Positions 26,222-35,169 of a stretch of 45,681 nucleotides of DNA are shown here, in pieces. The number at the start of each line of letters is the position of its first letter. The stretch's first letter is position 1. The translations under genes were made by a program, and so were the position numbers. The DNA is from Methanosarcina sp. MSH10X1 (GTDB taxonomy: Archaea > Halobacteriota > Methanosarcinia > Methanosarcinales > Methanosarcinaceae), in NCBI RefSeq assembly GCF_004099695.1, contig NZ_SCHL01000023.1, positions 1-45,681 of the forward strand, read 5' to 3'. A model generated the notes under the pieces. That model was not told the origin of the DNA. It did no database searches and was given only the letters and a program-made list of their open reading frames with translations.

Positions 26222-26569
26222 TTGGATGAACAAAAAGCTAAAGATGCAATTGGTATGTTCAGTAAGCTGATTGAGAGGAACAAGGACAGGCAACCTTATT
26301 CTGATTATAAAGAAGGAATAAACCATGGGCTCGAAATAGCCAAGGATGCTTTTGAGGAGAACGCGGAAAAATTTGTTTATTCCAATTCAAGTAATTCGAA
26401 TGAAGACAGGGATGCGAAGATAAAAAGTTTACAGGATAGATTTGAAATGCTTTTAGACACGACTGTTGTCGAAAAACCGCGTTATACCAGAGGCCATTTA
26501 GAAGGAATAGACCGGGGATTCGAAAAATCTAAAATGCTATTTGCAGAATTTATAAAAAATTTTGTATGA
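26222..26569 (+). CDS. Uncharacterised two-repeat helical protein, paralogue B
   Basis: 115 residues from TTG at 26222, with GAGAGGG 4 bases before it. It matches paralogue A in layout: MDEQKAKDAIGMFSKLIERNKD, then YSDYKEGINHGLEIAKDAF, a variable acidic middle, and HLEGIDRGFEKSKMLFAEFI. The internal two-fold repeat is again visible. No known domain is recognised. The variable middle and the conserved 'EGxxxG' helices suggest the helices are the functional surface. Confidence 0.8.
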   Translation: MDEQKAKDAIGMFSKLIERNKDRQPYSDYKEGINHGLEIAKDAFEENAEKFVYSNSSNSNEDRDAKIKSLQDRFEMLLDTTVVEKPRYTRGHLEGIDRGFEKSKMLFAEFIKNFV

Positions 26570-27146
26570 GTAAGGGTCAAAATTAATAATTCATTTCTGA
26601 CTTCTATTATTTATTGACTATTCATTATTATATATTGACTCAATTTATTAATTTTTAATTAATTCTTTTATTAACTATTGTTATCTCTCCTATCATTGAT
26701 TACTTTCTTCTCTAATTATTAATTACTTTTTTCCGTTAATTATTAATTACTTTGAAAGTAGCTGCTTCATTTTTTCTCTAACTGAAACCAGGGGTTTTCA
26801 GTAGTATAATAATGCGCTGTATGTGCTCATCCATAAATATTATCTTTTTTCGCAGCTTCCGTGAGATACATCGTTCTTTCACAATGTAATCATTTCATTA
26901 TGCTTTTGCGTTACTGTATACTGTTTCAATAAACCTTAATTGCCATATTTTAAACTGAACATTATATCTATTGACAACGTTAATTTTTTGCTAGCAGCAT
27001 GCATTTTTTTATTGACAGTGTAATACCTCTGCTTTTAACAATACATTCTTCAGCTGGTTTAATTAAGCTTACTGGCATGAATTTTATTTGCTGACCAGAT
27101 GAAGATCTGTTGGTGTCGAATGCTGATTCTTTATAATGAAGTGAGC
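26570..27146. other. AT-rich intergenic, one hairpin
   Basis: Runs of TTATTAATTA-type sequence dominate 26600-26750. ACTGAAA and TTTCAGT form a 7-bp stem near 26780-26801. No coding frame is supported. Confidence 0.5.
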
Positions 27147-27323
27147 TCATCTATTGTCGTTTAAAGCCACTCCGCGGATTTCTAATAGTTCGGATAATCT
27201 ATTTAAAGCGTACTTCTTTTCGCCTATCATAATTTCCAATTTATTAACTTCGGCCTCTAACTGCGCGATTTCTATTTTTAACTGTAATATCTGCTCTTTA
27301 ATAAGATCATTACTTTGCATCAT
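27147..27323 (-). CDS. Coiled-coil microprotein
   Basis: 58 residues, starting MMQSNDLIKEQILQLK, then IEIAQLEAEVNKLEIMIGEKK and YALNRLSELLEIRG. Leu/Ile residues at heptad spacing from residue 7 to 48 predict a continuous coiled coil. GGCGGAT lies just before the two ATG codons. The frame has clear amino-acid bias for a helix rather than AT-rich noise. No family is recognised; it could be an assembly or regulatory subunit. Confidence 0.6.
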   Translation of the reverse strand: MMQSNDLIKEQILQLKIEIAQLEAEVNKLEIMIGEKKYALNRLSELLEIRGVALNDNR

Positions 27324-27722
27324 ATCCGCCCAATAATTGTGTATTAACCCCTTAACTCAATGCTATTGCTTATGTATAAATCAATGCTTTTTCACTTTTT
27401 AGATATTCATGTTACTGTAATGGGTATTCGCTTCACTTATTGTACTGTCACCACTGCACTCTTCAGCTGGCAATTTTATGCTGTCATTACGGTATTCTAC
27501 TTCCATTATCAATTCTGTTTTTATTATCTACTTATCTGCCCGCAGTTGCGCAATCCAAAAATCCCCTTTTATTACTAGATTCGCGGGTACGGTCTGCTGA
27601 AGCAGGAGCTGAGACCGTCTACTGTTAATCTTTAATCAACATTTTTCCTTTTTAAACCGATACTGTCAATATGTATAATTCTCTTTATGAAATGTGCCTT
27701 CTAACGGATAGATATATGTACT
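27324..27722. other. Intergenic with a hairpin, no gene
   Basis: Short plus-strand frames here are low-complexity and not called. ACGGTCT with AGACCGT forms a perfect 7-bp stem near 27589-27618, with an additional GCT/AGC pairing inside the loop. Confidence 0.5.
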
Positions 27723-27831
27723 ATTTGAAAACAAAATCCACTAAAATAAGATTTAAAATGCCTTAATCAGGAGCGAGCTGCCTTATCTCTTTAAATAATT
27801 AAAAATAAAGCTCATTAATAGGACATTGAAG
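27723..27831 (+). CRISPR. Second CRISPR remnant: two degenerate repeats, one spacer
   Basis: 27723-27759 matches the repeat at 22444 in 26 of 37 positions (ATCCACTAAAATAAG core). 27798-27831 begins ATTAAAAA and keeps AAGCTC, ATTAA, AGGA and TTGAAGC with small indels. They are about 74 bp apart, the same period as the remnant at 22.4 kb. Both point the same way. No cas genes are near. Confidence 0.55.
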
Positions 27832-27913
27832 CCGTTCAGCTTCAAGAGACATCAAAACTACATGCAGGAGAAATCACGTGCTTCGAAGCTATTTATTCAA
27901 AAGGCAGATCCAT

Positions 27914-27983
27914 TGCAGCAGGGACAAAAGACCCCTGCTGTTTGCCCGGACGTATGGAATTGAAATATACGTTCGAATTGTCA
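27914..27983 (+). promoter_or_regulatory. Two hairpins in the leader of the APC-USP gene
   Basis: CAGCAGGG and CCCTGCTG, separated by 9 bases (about 27916-27941), form a perfect 8-bp stem. ACGTAT and ATACGT (about 27950-27973) form a second. They lie 75-140 bases before the ATG at 28058 and could be part of a regulated 5' leader. Confidence 0.4.
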
Positions 27984-28057
27984 AAGTAAGAGCGATCTGA
28001 GACTTATAAACGGATGGATTTACCGGTTTGAAAGCCTTATGACAGACGGAGATAGAA

Positions 28058-30310
28058 ATGGCAGTAGTTGAAACGACCGAGAGATTGGGGCGTAGCCTTG
28101 GCTTTTTCTCGACTTTCGCAATCGGTACCGGTACAATGATTGGTGCCGGGATATTTATTCTTCCGGGAATTGCTTTAGCAGGTGCGGGTTCCGGAGCAAT
28201 AATCTCATTTCTGATAGGCGGGCTTATCTCAATAGCCACAGCCATCAGTATGGCAGAACTGGCGACAGGCATGCCTATGGCAGGCGGCAGCTATTACTAT
28301 ATCAGCAGAACAATGGGAGCTGCACTTGGCGCAGTAATCGGCCTCGGTTCCTGGCTAGCCTTAATTTTCAAAGGCACGTTTGCACTCATCGGACTTGCAG
28401 AATATTTCCAAATCTTCTATCCCCTGCCTCTTTATTTCGTAGCAGCTGCTACAGGTGTGATGCTTTTAGTGATTAACTATCGTGGGGCAAAAAGTAGTGG
28501 TTCGCTGCAGAATTTCATTGTAGTTTTCCTGCTTGTAATCCTGGCTCTTTTCATAACCAGAGTGTCTTTTGTGGTTGATCCGGCTAACTTTTCATCTGCC
28601 ACATCTCATGGAGTCGCTTCGATAATTACAACAGCGGGGGTGATTTTTATTTCCTATCTGGGACTTGCAGAGACTGCTGCAGTCTCCGAGGAAGTAAAAA
28701 ACCCTTCAAGGAACCTGCCCATGGCGTTTATTGCTTCAGCAGTTGTAGTAACCTTATTTTATGTTGGAATAATGGCAGTAATTGTCGGATTCTCTGATCC
28801 TCGGGGAGCCGGGACATCAGTCACTCCCCTGGCAGATATTGCAGGCGTGATGACAGGCGAATCCGGAAGAATCGCAATCTCTCTGGGCGCGCTGCTTGCA
28901 ACGCTTTCCACAGCCAACGGGGCTATACTCTCGTCTTCACGTTTTCCTTTTGCCATGAGCAGGGATGCGCTTATGCCTGGATGGTTTGTTCTGATCCATC
29001 AAAAGTTCGAGACTCCTCACAATGCTATACTGGTAACAGGTACGGTAATGGTCCTGCTTTTGTTCCTGTTCGATATCGAGGAACTTGCAAGATTGGGTGG
29101 GGCTTTTAACATTTTAATATTTATTCTATTAAATATGGCAGTGATTATCCTTAGAAAAAGAAGACTGCCTGGATATGAGCCCACATTCCGCGACCCGTTT
29201 TTCCCTTATACGCAAATCTTCGGGGTAGTCGGGAGCATAATACTGCTGCCTTTGCTTGGAGGACTACCTCTTTTTTTCACCGTAATGATGATTTTTGCTG
29301 GAGTAGGCTGGTATTCATTCTACGGAAGGGGCAAAGCCGTGCCAGAATACAATTTATTCGATCTGCTGGAAGATACTGTCGAAAAAAAGGATGTCGAGCC
29401 TGTCTCCCTGGTTAAGGTGCTCGTGCCGATTTCCAACCCGAAACATGAGCGCGACCTTTTGAAACTGGCAGATTTCATGGGAAGCGAGATGGTTTGTCTC
29501 CATGTCATTGAGGTTCCGAGGCAGACAACCTTAAAGTTAGCTCAGGAAGCCTATCACGATAGAAAGATCGAGATGGACTCCCATTTCAAGGAGGAATTTG
29601 ATAATTATCCTGCAGTCCTCGGGCATAAAAGGGAATATATCATTGCCTTTGACCACAACATATCGAGTTCAATCCTTGAGCAGGCTGAGCTCGAAAACGT
29701 AGATATGATCATTATGGGATGGCATGAATCAAAAAGATTCCAGTATTCACTCGGGGTAACAAATGATATTCTCCAATCTTCGAAAAGTCCGATTGCTTTA
29801 TTAAAGGGGCATCTGCCTGACAGAATAAATAAAATCCTTGTAGGATATAATGGAAGAGAAAATTCGGTTTACGGCCTCTATCTTGCAGAAAAGCTGGCTA
29901 CGAATACAGGAGCCGGAATTGAAATTCTGAGCATCGTTAGCCCTGATGAATCTCCGGAAACAAGGCAGAAACTTACTGATGAACTTGAGAGGCTTATTGA
30001 GAAAATAAGTTCAGTATCTGTTAGCTTCAGAATACTGGAAAAGTATTCCATAGAAGATGCGCTGCTCGAGGCTTCAAATAACAGTGACCTGACAATCATT
30101 GGCGATTCAAGTGAAAGATTTAAGATTTCTTTACTTGGCACTTTATCACATAGGGTTGCCAGACATTCCAGGAAACCTATAGTGATAGTCAAAAAATCAA
30201 AGCCGATTTCTAAAGAAAGTTTTAACTATCTTGTTAAAAAATCCTTCCGCAGAATATATGCCGGACCGCTGACGAAAAAAGGTCAAAGTAAAAAGTTAAA
30301 ACCGGAATAA
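28058..30310 (+). CDS. APC-family amino-acid transporter fused to two universal-stress (USP) domains
   Basis: 750 residues. Residues 1-430 form about 12 membrane helices of the amino acid-polyamine-organocation family, with the first-helix signature TGTMIGAGIFILPG and the AETAAVSEEVKNPSRNLP loop. Residues about 447-585 and 595-725 are two USP domains (VKVLVPISNPKHE and IIMGWHESKRF; KILVGYNGRENS and IIGDSSERFKISLLGTLSHRVARHSRKPIVIV); the second keeps the glycine-rich nucleotide loop better. It probably imports an amino acid or amine, with the cytoplasmic USP pair sensing nucleotide. GGAG lies 7 bases before the ATG. The substrate is unknown. Confidence 0.92.
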   Translation: MAVVETTERLGRSLGFFSTFAIGTGTMIGAGIFILPGIALAGAGSGAIISFLIGGLISIATAISMAELATGMPMAGGSYYYISRTMGAALGAVIGLGSWLALIFKGTFALIGLAEYFQIFYPLPLYFVAAATGVMLLVINYRGAKSSGSLQNFIVVFLLVILALFITRVSFVVDPANFSSATSHGVASIITTAGVIFISYLGLAETAAVSEEVKNPSRNLPMAFIASAVVVTLFYVGIMAVIVGFSDPRGAGTSVTPLADIAGVMTGESGRIAISLGALLATLSTANGAILSSSRFPFAMSRDALMPGWFVLIHQKFETPHNAILVTGTVMVLLLFLFDIEELARLGGAFNILIFILLNMAVIILRKRRLPGYEPTFRDPFFPYTQIFGVVGSIILLPLLGGLPLFFTVMMIFAGVGWYSFYGRGKAVPEYNLFDLLEDTVEKKDVEPVSLVKVLVPISNPKHERDLLKLADFMGSEMVCLHVIEVPRQTTLKLAQEAYHDRKIEMDSHFKEEFDNYPAVLGHKREYIIAFDHNISSSILEQAELENVDMIIMGWHESKRFQYSLGVTNDILQSSKSPIALLKGHLPDRINKILVGYNGRENSVYGLYLAEKLATNTGAGIEILSIVSPDESPETRQKLTDELERLIEKISSVSVSFRILEKYSIEDALLEASNNSDLTIIGDSSERFKISLLGTLSHRVARHSRKPIVIVKKSKPISKESFNYLVKKSFRRIYAGPLTKKGQSKKLKPE

Positions 30311-30868
30311 TCTTGATAGTGATATATGGAAGGCAGTTGGACGCTTTTATTTAATACTAAAGGATTCTTCGTTTCTGAATGCGCGGTTTCGGGAAATCCG
30401 ACTCTGTAACCGGGCCGGTTTCCCGCCGTCAGGATCTATACTGCCTGCCTCAGGAACTCGGAATAGGGCGTGCACATGTGTTGCGCCGCTCTCCTGGCAG
30501 AAAAATGGCTATAAATTTTATGCTCGTATGCCCTTAAATGGTCAAATCGCTGATAATTGTCAGCGGGACTCCAGGCTGCTTATAAGTCGTAGTCCCCGAT
30601 GAACTGGAACCTGGAGTTCCAAGCCCCGCAGAAACATAAATCAGAATATGGCTTACTGTAAATTTTATCACACTGTGCCCCCTCTCGTCTGCCCTTTCCT
30701 TTTTAGAGCTCTGGGTTTTAGTTACAAAGTTGAGCTATATATGATATAAGATTAATATAACATTATAGGCAAAAGCTTATAAAAATAATTGAAACAGTTT
30801 ATTAATGAGCTTTTGTTTTTTGAGTGCGCAGTCCTGATGGACAATGCATATTTGAGAGGGGGAATCTA
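30311..30868. other. Intergenic with a GC-richer, structure-prone island
   Basis: At 30365-30650 base composition is clearly richer in GC than the flanks and no frame is supported. A stem pairs CGGGAAATCCG (30390-30400) with CGGTTTCCCG (30416-30425), one bulge. TGGAAC and GTTCCA pair near 30606-30622. It may be a non-coding RNA, or the remnant 3' end of an IS605-type element; neither is proved. The stretch after 30700 is AT-rich with TATA-like runs. Confidence 0.45.
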
Positions 30869-31129
30869 ATGTCAGTTAAAATAGAATGGCAAATCTTTAC
30901 AGCCGAGACCCGAAGAGACGGCACCTGGAGCTCGAACAGTCCTGCACTCGCGGAACTGCTCAACGCAATCGCAGGCCCGGAAAAAATTAAGGAGCCTGCT
31001 CAGGATATTGAACTCGCTATGGCCCATCTGGCTATTAAAGGGCTGCCCTACTTCGAAATAACCAGGGTAAACTCCGGAAACAGCAGGGGGAAAAACAGCA
31101 CCAAAAAATACTCAGGAGCTCTCTGTTAG
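30869..31129 (+). CDS. Conserved-looking small protein of unknown function
   Basis: 86 residues from ATG at 30869; GAGAGGGGG 5-13 bases upstream decides this start over the longer frame. The sequence is soluble (MSVKIEWQIFTAETRRDG, PALAELLNAIAGPEKIKEP, LAIKGLPYFEITRVNSG). No domain is recognised. It stands alone. Confidence 0.6.
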   Translation: MSVKIEWQIFTAETRRDGTWSSNSPALAELLNAIAGPEKIKEPAQDIELAMAHLAIKGLPYFEITRVNSGNSRGKNSTKKYSGALC

Positions 31130-31523
31130 CGTAAGCCTGCAGGTAATATCCGCTAAAAACAATTCACTCATGTAAAGCCCGGATACAATCTGTAGAAAAT
31201 GTGTTATTTCAGTTATCTTTATGCGCTCAGAATATTAATAAAAACTAAATATTGTGGTGCTTGTTTTAAATTATTATTTATTTTTTATAGTTTCTCAATC
31301 TGGTTAAATCGATAAAAGAAATTGGGCCGGGTTATACACTAAAATCCAGTTTAATTCTTGATATCTTTTGCTTTTTTTGTAATTTAGTTTATTCTCAATC
31401 CTGAGACGGATGCGAACACAGGGCATTTCTTAAACCAGCATTGAAAATACCGTCAATACTGATTCCTCGTTGTTTGTACAAATCCTTTTAAAATGGTCTC
31501 CCATACTTAAATGGGGGTAATAA
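31130..31523. other. AT-rich intergenic before chaB
   Basis: No gene is seen. GGGGGT a few bases before 31524 is the ribosome site of the next gene. The middle of the stretch (31240-31400) is T-rich. Confidence 0.5.
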
Positions 31524-31754
31524 ATGCCGTACAGGTGTAATTCCGAACTTCCGGAAACGGTTAAGGAGAACCTGCCGGAACACGGGCAGGATATCTACAG
31601 GGAAGCTTTCAATAGCGCCTGGGAAGAGTATAAAGAGCCTTCCGAACGACGGGGAGATGCCACAAGGGAAGAGACTGCTCACAGGGTCGCCTGGAGCGCA
31701 GTCAAGAGAGTCTACGAGAAGGATTCGAAAGGAAACTGGGTAAAAAAGGATTAA
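31524..31754 (+). CDS. ChaB family protein
   Basis: 76 residues spanning the ChaB domain: LPETVKENLPEHGQDIYREAFNSAW, a variable loop, then ETAHRVAWSAVKRVYEK and a final W-K-K. ChaB proteins are small cytoplasmic proteins of uncertain role, first linked to a cation transporter in enterobacteria. The gene has a GGGGGTAAT ribosome site and no operon partner. Its 3' flank is a repetitive T-rich stretch. Confidence 0.9.
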   Translation: MPYRCNSELPETVKENLPEHGQDIYREAFNSAWEEYKEPSERRGDATREETAHRVAWSAVKRVYEKDSKGNWVKKD

Positions 31755-32166
31755 AATCTTGATTTTTAAAGTTATGCTGTTTCTTTTCTAAATTCTTCTT
31801 TGGATTCTTTTTTGAACATTTTTTTGAATTTTTTGAATACCTTCCTGAATACTTTTTTTGAATATCTTTCTGAATACTTTTTTTGAATACTTTTCTAAAT
31901 TTTTTTCTGTTTTGTGAGGGCTTTGCCCACGTCAACAATGGATAAAGTAATTTGAGGACTCTGCAAGTTTTTAATGTATTTCTCCGCAACCATCTTTTAT
32001 AAAAAGTTAATCGAAAATTACTGTGCTAAAGTGTTTAGGGTACCGATTTTTTAAAGACCTGAAGCTTGAGGGATACAGGTTAGGAGATAGGGATATGGAG
32101 TGAAAGGCAACAGAACCTCTTATATATTCGGACAAAGTATTTAATATATGCAGGAAGGTATCAAAA
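31755..32166. other. Intergenic with T-rich near-repeats
   Basis: From about 31795 to 31905 the sequence repeats TTTTTGAATA and CTTTCTGAATAC units imperfectly; on the other strand this reads as a Lys-rich frame that is not called. It may end chaB transcription. A TATA-like run near 32120-32145 precedes the Cys-rich gene. Confidence 0.55.
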
Positions 32167-32307
32167 ATGGGTATGTTATCCTTCATAATACGCCGCAAAT
32201 GTAAATACCGTACTTCATGTTCGCATTTCCAGAAAGGAGGTAAATACTGCGAAGGATCGGATTACTGTAAGTGCGGGCTATTTTTGAAAAGGCAACGGGA
32301 AATCTAA
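32167..32307 (+). CDS. Cys-rich microprotein
   Basis: 46 residues with five Cys (12, 18, 28, 34, 36) and a His at 20: RRKCKYRTSCSHF, KYCEGSDYCKCGLF. The spacing suggests a zinc or iron-sulphur knuckle. AGGAAGG sits about 7 bases before the ATG, a good ribosome site. It lacks membrane or signal features. No family name can be given. Confidence 0.65.
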   Translation: MGMLSFIIRRKCKYRTSCSHFQKGGKYCEGSDYCKCGLFLKRQREI

Positions 32308-32512
32308 GTTTTTAAGTTCTTCCACGGATGTATCATCTCTCTGGAGTATCCGGTAGTCCAAATAATTTTACACTTGAAAAGTATTCAACTTACGGGTCTA
32401 TAACTCGCAGACTTGGATTTTACAGGCAATCCTTAAAGCTTATCTAAAAGTCTAAACCTTATCTATCCATATTCAATTTTGAATTTATATTATACTTTGG
32501 GGAGCTGGCAAT

Positions 32513-33405
32513 GTGATAAGGATAAAATCTTTATGTCTATTGGGCTTGCTTCTGTTCCTTCTTATCCTTCCGGATTCACTGCCGGGCGTATAGATCCTGC
32601 GGCTACTGATGTAACTCCTGCTTCTGATCAGGATTCAGAAGCTTCGGTAAAGGATATGCAGGACTCAATGCCTGACAGAATAAACAGTTCTTTGCCCGAA
32701 GAGGCAGCTTCAGGAGAGCGAAATAATATAGAGAGGAATAAAGGTACTTCAGGTCCGGCAGATCCCGTATCCTCTGGGATCCCGGATGTTCCGACTTATT
32801 CCGAAGAAAAATCAATTATTGTTTATCCTAAGGAATACAGGTTGCTATCCCTGAATTTCCAGAGAGGCATCGGGTCAGGAAGTGAGAAAATTGCATCTGA
32901 GATCTTCAATATTACCGGAAAGACTTCAGGATACGATATTAAAGATGCATGTGATGTTTTTGATTATGTGAACCGGCACTGGAAATACCGTTACGATGAA
33001 AATGCCGAGTTCTTCTTTGGGGCTGCTCAGACTATAAATGACGGTTATAAAGGCGACTGTGATGATTATTCCATAGTCGTATCTGCCCTTTTAAGGAATA
33101 TGGGATTCAATACAAGGATCGTTACTGCAACAAATGAGGGTTACGGACACGCCTATCCTGAGCTTTACATAGGGGATAATAAAGAAGCTGCGTATGAGAT
33201 TCTCGGATATGTACATGGCAGATATCCTTATGCTGAAAGCATTTTGTGCTCGGGCAGGGAACTTGAAGGAGGGGAAATTCAGTACTGGTTGAACTTCGAC
33301 TGGAGTGGTTCAAATGGGTCCAGGCATCCTGGAGGGGCATATTTTGAAGGAGCTGAGGTAATTTACTATCCGAATGGATTAATCGAGTTCCGGATAAGGA
33401 CATAA
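32513..33405 (+). pseudogene. Secreted transglutaminase-like protein, signal peptide and body in different frames
   Basis: GTG at 32513, 8 bases after GGGGAG (32499-32504), opens a clear signal peptide (MIRIKSLCLLGLLLFLL, then LPDSLPG) that stops at TAG 32591. The rest lies one frame over, open from 32479 to 33405. That body has an acidic Ser/Pro-rich linker and a transglutaminase-like domain with Cys in KGDCDDYS (residue 194 counted from 32479) and His in YGHAYPELY (residue 224), the papain-like Cys-His pair. One base gained or lost between about 32540 and 32590 would explain it. Alternatives are a sequencing error or initiation at ATG 32533, which would give a protein without a signal. Such domains often act as cell-surface peptidases. 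Confidence 0.7.
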
Positions 33406-33675
33406 ATTAAATTCCCCAGAGCCCGTTCTTGAGCGTAGAAATTCATCTCTTTCCTATTTTTCCCGTTTCTTTTTCATTACTTTTTATTTTTCTTCCTGGC
33501 AGGCAGGAAATTAGAAGTCTGCGGCAAAGTATGTCTGATTCCTTTTCCTGAAAAAGGCTTTAGTATTGAAACTAAATTTTTATGATTAACTTTATATGGG
33601 CATACCTCTACCTCTTTAGTAATAAGAAATTCCGGACGGGCTATATATCTTAAAAAAGAAGTAAAGGGGAGTATT

Positions 33676-34155
33676 ATGATGATGAACGACTACAGTGAAC
33701 TAATACGTGGAGATAGAGTACGGGCTAATACGCCTCCCGAGATTAATCAAACAATCGATACTGAAATAGCTGCATCAGTTCGGTTCTATGCGAGCAAAAC
33801 CGATTATGAAGTCTCCAAAAGGATAATAGAGCTGGATTCGGAATGGGATATCGAGCGCTATCTGGAAGCTAATGCAGCTATACTTACCGTTATCGGATCT
33901 GCAATGGGGTTAAAAAAGGGCAGGATCTGGTTTATTCTTCCTCTTACAGTAGCGATTTTTCTGCTCCAACACGCGGTGCAGGGTTGGTGTCCTCCAGTAT
34001 CCGTATTCCGAAGGCTTGGCATACGTACAAGACGTGAGATCGAGGTGGAGAAATACGCACTTAAAGCTTTGCGCGGGGACTTTGACGATGTCTCCGATCA
34101 GGAAAGCACCGTAAGCCGTGCAAAAGAGGCTGTAACTGACAGTAGAAGTGTCTAA
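33676..34155 (+). CDS. YgaP-like membrane-domain protein (DUF2892)
   Basis: 159 residues. The core ANAAILTVIGSAMGLKKG, WFILPLTVAIFLLQHAVQGWCPP and FRRLGIRTRREIEVEKYAL matches the DUF2892 / YgaP-type membrane domain with two hydrophobic segments. The N-terminal 60 residues are soluble and the C-terminal 35 are charged. No rhodanese domain is attached. GGGGAG lies before three consecutive ATG codons. Its role is unknown. Confidence 0.75.
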   Translation: MMMNDYSELIRGDRVRANTPPEINQTIDTEIAASVRFYASKTDYEVSKRIIELDSEWDIERYLEANAAILTVIGSAMGLKKGRIWFILPLTVAIFLLQHAVQGWCPPVSVFRRLGIRTRREIEVEKYALKALRGDFDDVSDQESTVSRAKEAVTDSRSV

Positions 34156-34497
34156 TAATTACGATAAAAATAGTACGATAAGAGTCGCATATCCAGCAAA
34201 AATGCCTGAGATTTAATTGCAGTAAAATTTCTTACTAGATTTATTTTTTAAGTTTGCTTGATGAAACTTTAGCTGCTTTCTGAAATCATTAAAGTCCAGG
34301 CTTTCCTGCTTATTTCGTTCGGGAAATTTTGCCCTGCTGATCTGCTAAGCCTGAATCCTTTTCTGCTCCTGGCCACGGCATCCTGTAATTCCCGTTTTCC
34401 TCTTCGAATTTTATTCTTAGATATTATTAAATAAATACAGACCATAATTTGATTCTGCCGAACGATATTCATTTTTTAAACTTAAGGGGGAATTGAA
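34156..34497. other. Intergenic before the DUF2267 gene
   Basis: AT-rich with no supported gene. A TATA-like stretch TTATTAAATAAA lies near 34425. AAGGGGG (34484-34490) is the ribosome site of the next frame. Confidence 0.5.
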
Positions 34498-34938
34498 ACG
34501 TCTACGGGAGTAGGTAATCTCGACAAAAGTATTGACCTGACCAATGTATGGATACGGGATATTCTGAGCCAGTTGAGGTGGCAGAGCAAGGAAAGCGGCT
34601 ATCAGGCACTGCGGGGCACGCTGCACGCGCTCAGGGACAGGCTTCCGCCAGAAGAAGCCGTCGACCTCGCGGCACAGTTGCCCCTTGTGATTAAAGGGAT
34701 GTATTATGACGGCTGGACTCTCAGGGACAAGCCTGAGAAATTCAAAAAAGAAGAGTTTGCAAGAAGGGTGCACGCACAGTTTGAATTCGATGATAATATA
34801 AATCCTGCTGAAGTTATCCGTGCTGTGCTGCGGGTAATGTACAGGCATATGGGTGAAGGCGAGCTTCGGGATGTAAGATCGAATATGCCGAAAGAAATTC
34901 AGGAATGGTTCCCTGAGGAGGTCGCACCAAAGGGATAA
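34498..34938 (+). CDS. DUF2267 family protein with an ACG codon at the expected start
   Basis: The family signature covers the frame (STGVGNLDKSIDLTN, YQALRGTLHALRDRLPPEEA, DLAAQLPLVIKGMYYDGW, FARRVHAQF, VLRVMYRHMGEGEL, WFPEE). The DUF2267 N-terminus is in frame from 34498, but the codon there is ACG; AAGGGGG lies exactly 7 bases before it. The first standard start is TTG at 34573, which would remove 25 conserved-looking residues and has no ribosome site. Either ACG is used, at low efficiency, or the gene is damaged. Function of the family is unknown; 146 residues if ACG is used. Confidence 0.75.
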   Translation, partial: TSTGVGNLDKSIDLTNVWIRDILSQLRWQSKESGYQALRGTLHALRDRLPPEEAVDLAAQLPLVIKGMYYDGWTLRDKPEKFKKEEFARRVHAQFEFDDNINPAEVIRAVLRVMYRHMGEGELRDVRSNMPKEIQEWFPEEVAPKG

Positions 34939-35169
34939 TAAGCGTGCATTTAATTGGATTTTTTCTGAAACCCTCCATCTGTCCATTCCGGGTTTCTCTT
35001 TTCTTTCTCTTTCCTTTAGAAATATCTTTTCTTCATTTCCTTCAAAACTTTCTCCCGTTGTTCCTTTCTCAAAAGAATTATATCATATAAATCCTAACTA
35101 TGTTAAACTCTTCAATGTTACAAATTCAGATAATTGTGTTAAGCCCGAATAGAGATTGAGGTTTTAAAA

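Noticed and set aside
27889-28272. Minus-strand frame of 127 codons, Pro/Ala-rich
   Set aside because: It overlaps the conserved N-terminus of the APC transporter in antisense and is a shadow.
31702-31989. Lys-rich minus-strand frame
   Set aside because: It is produced by imperfect T-rich repeats after chaB and has no start signal.
34417-34986. 189-codon minus-strand frame
   Set aside because: It is opposite the DUF2267 gene and has no family features.
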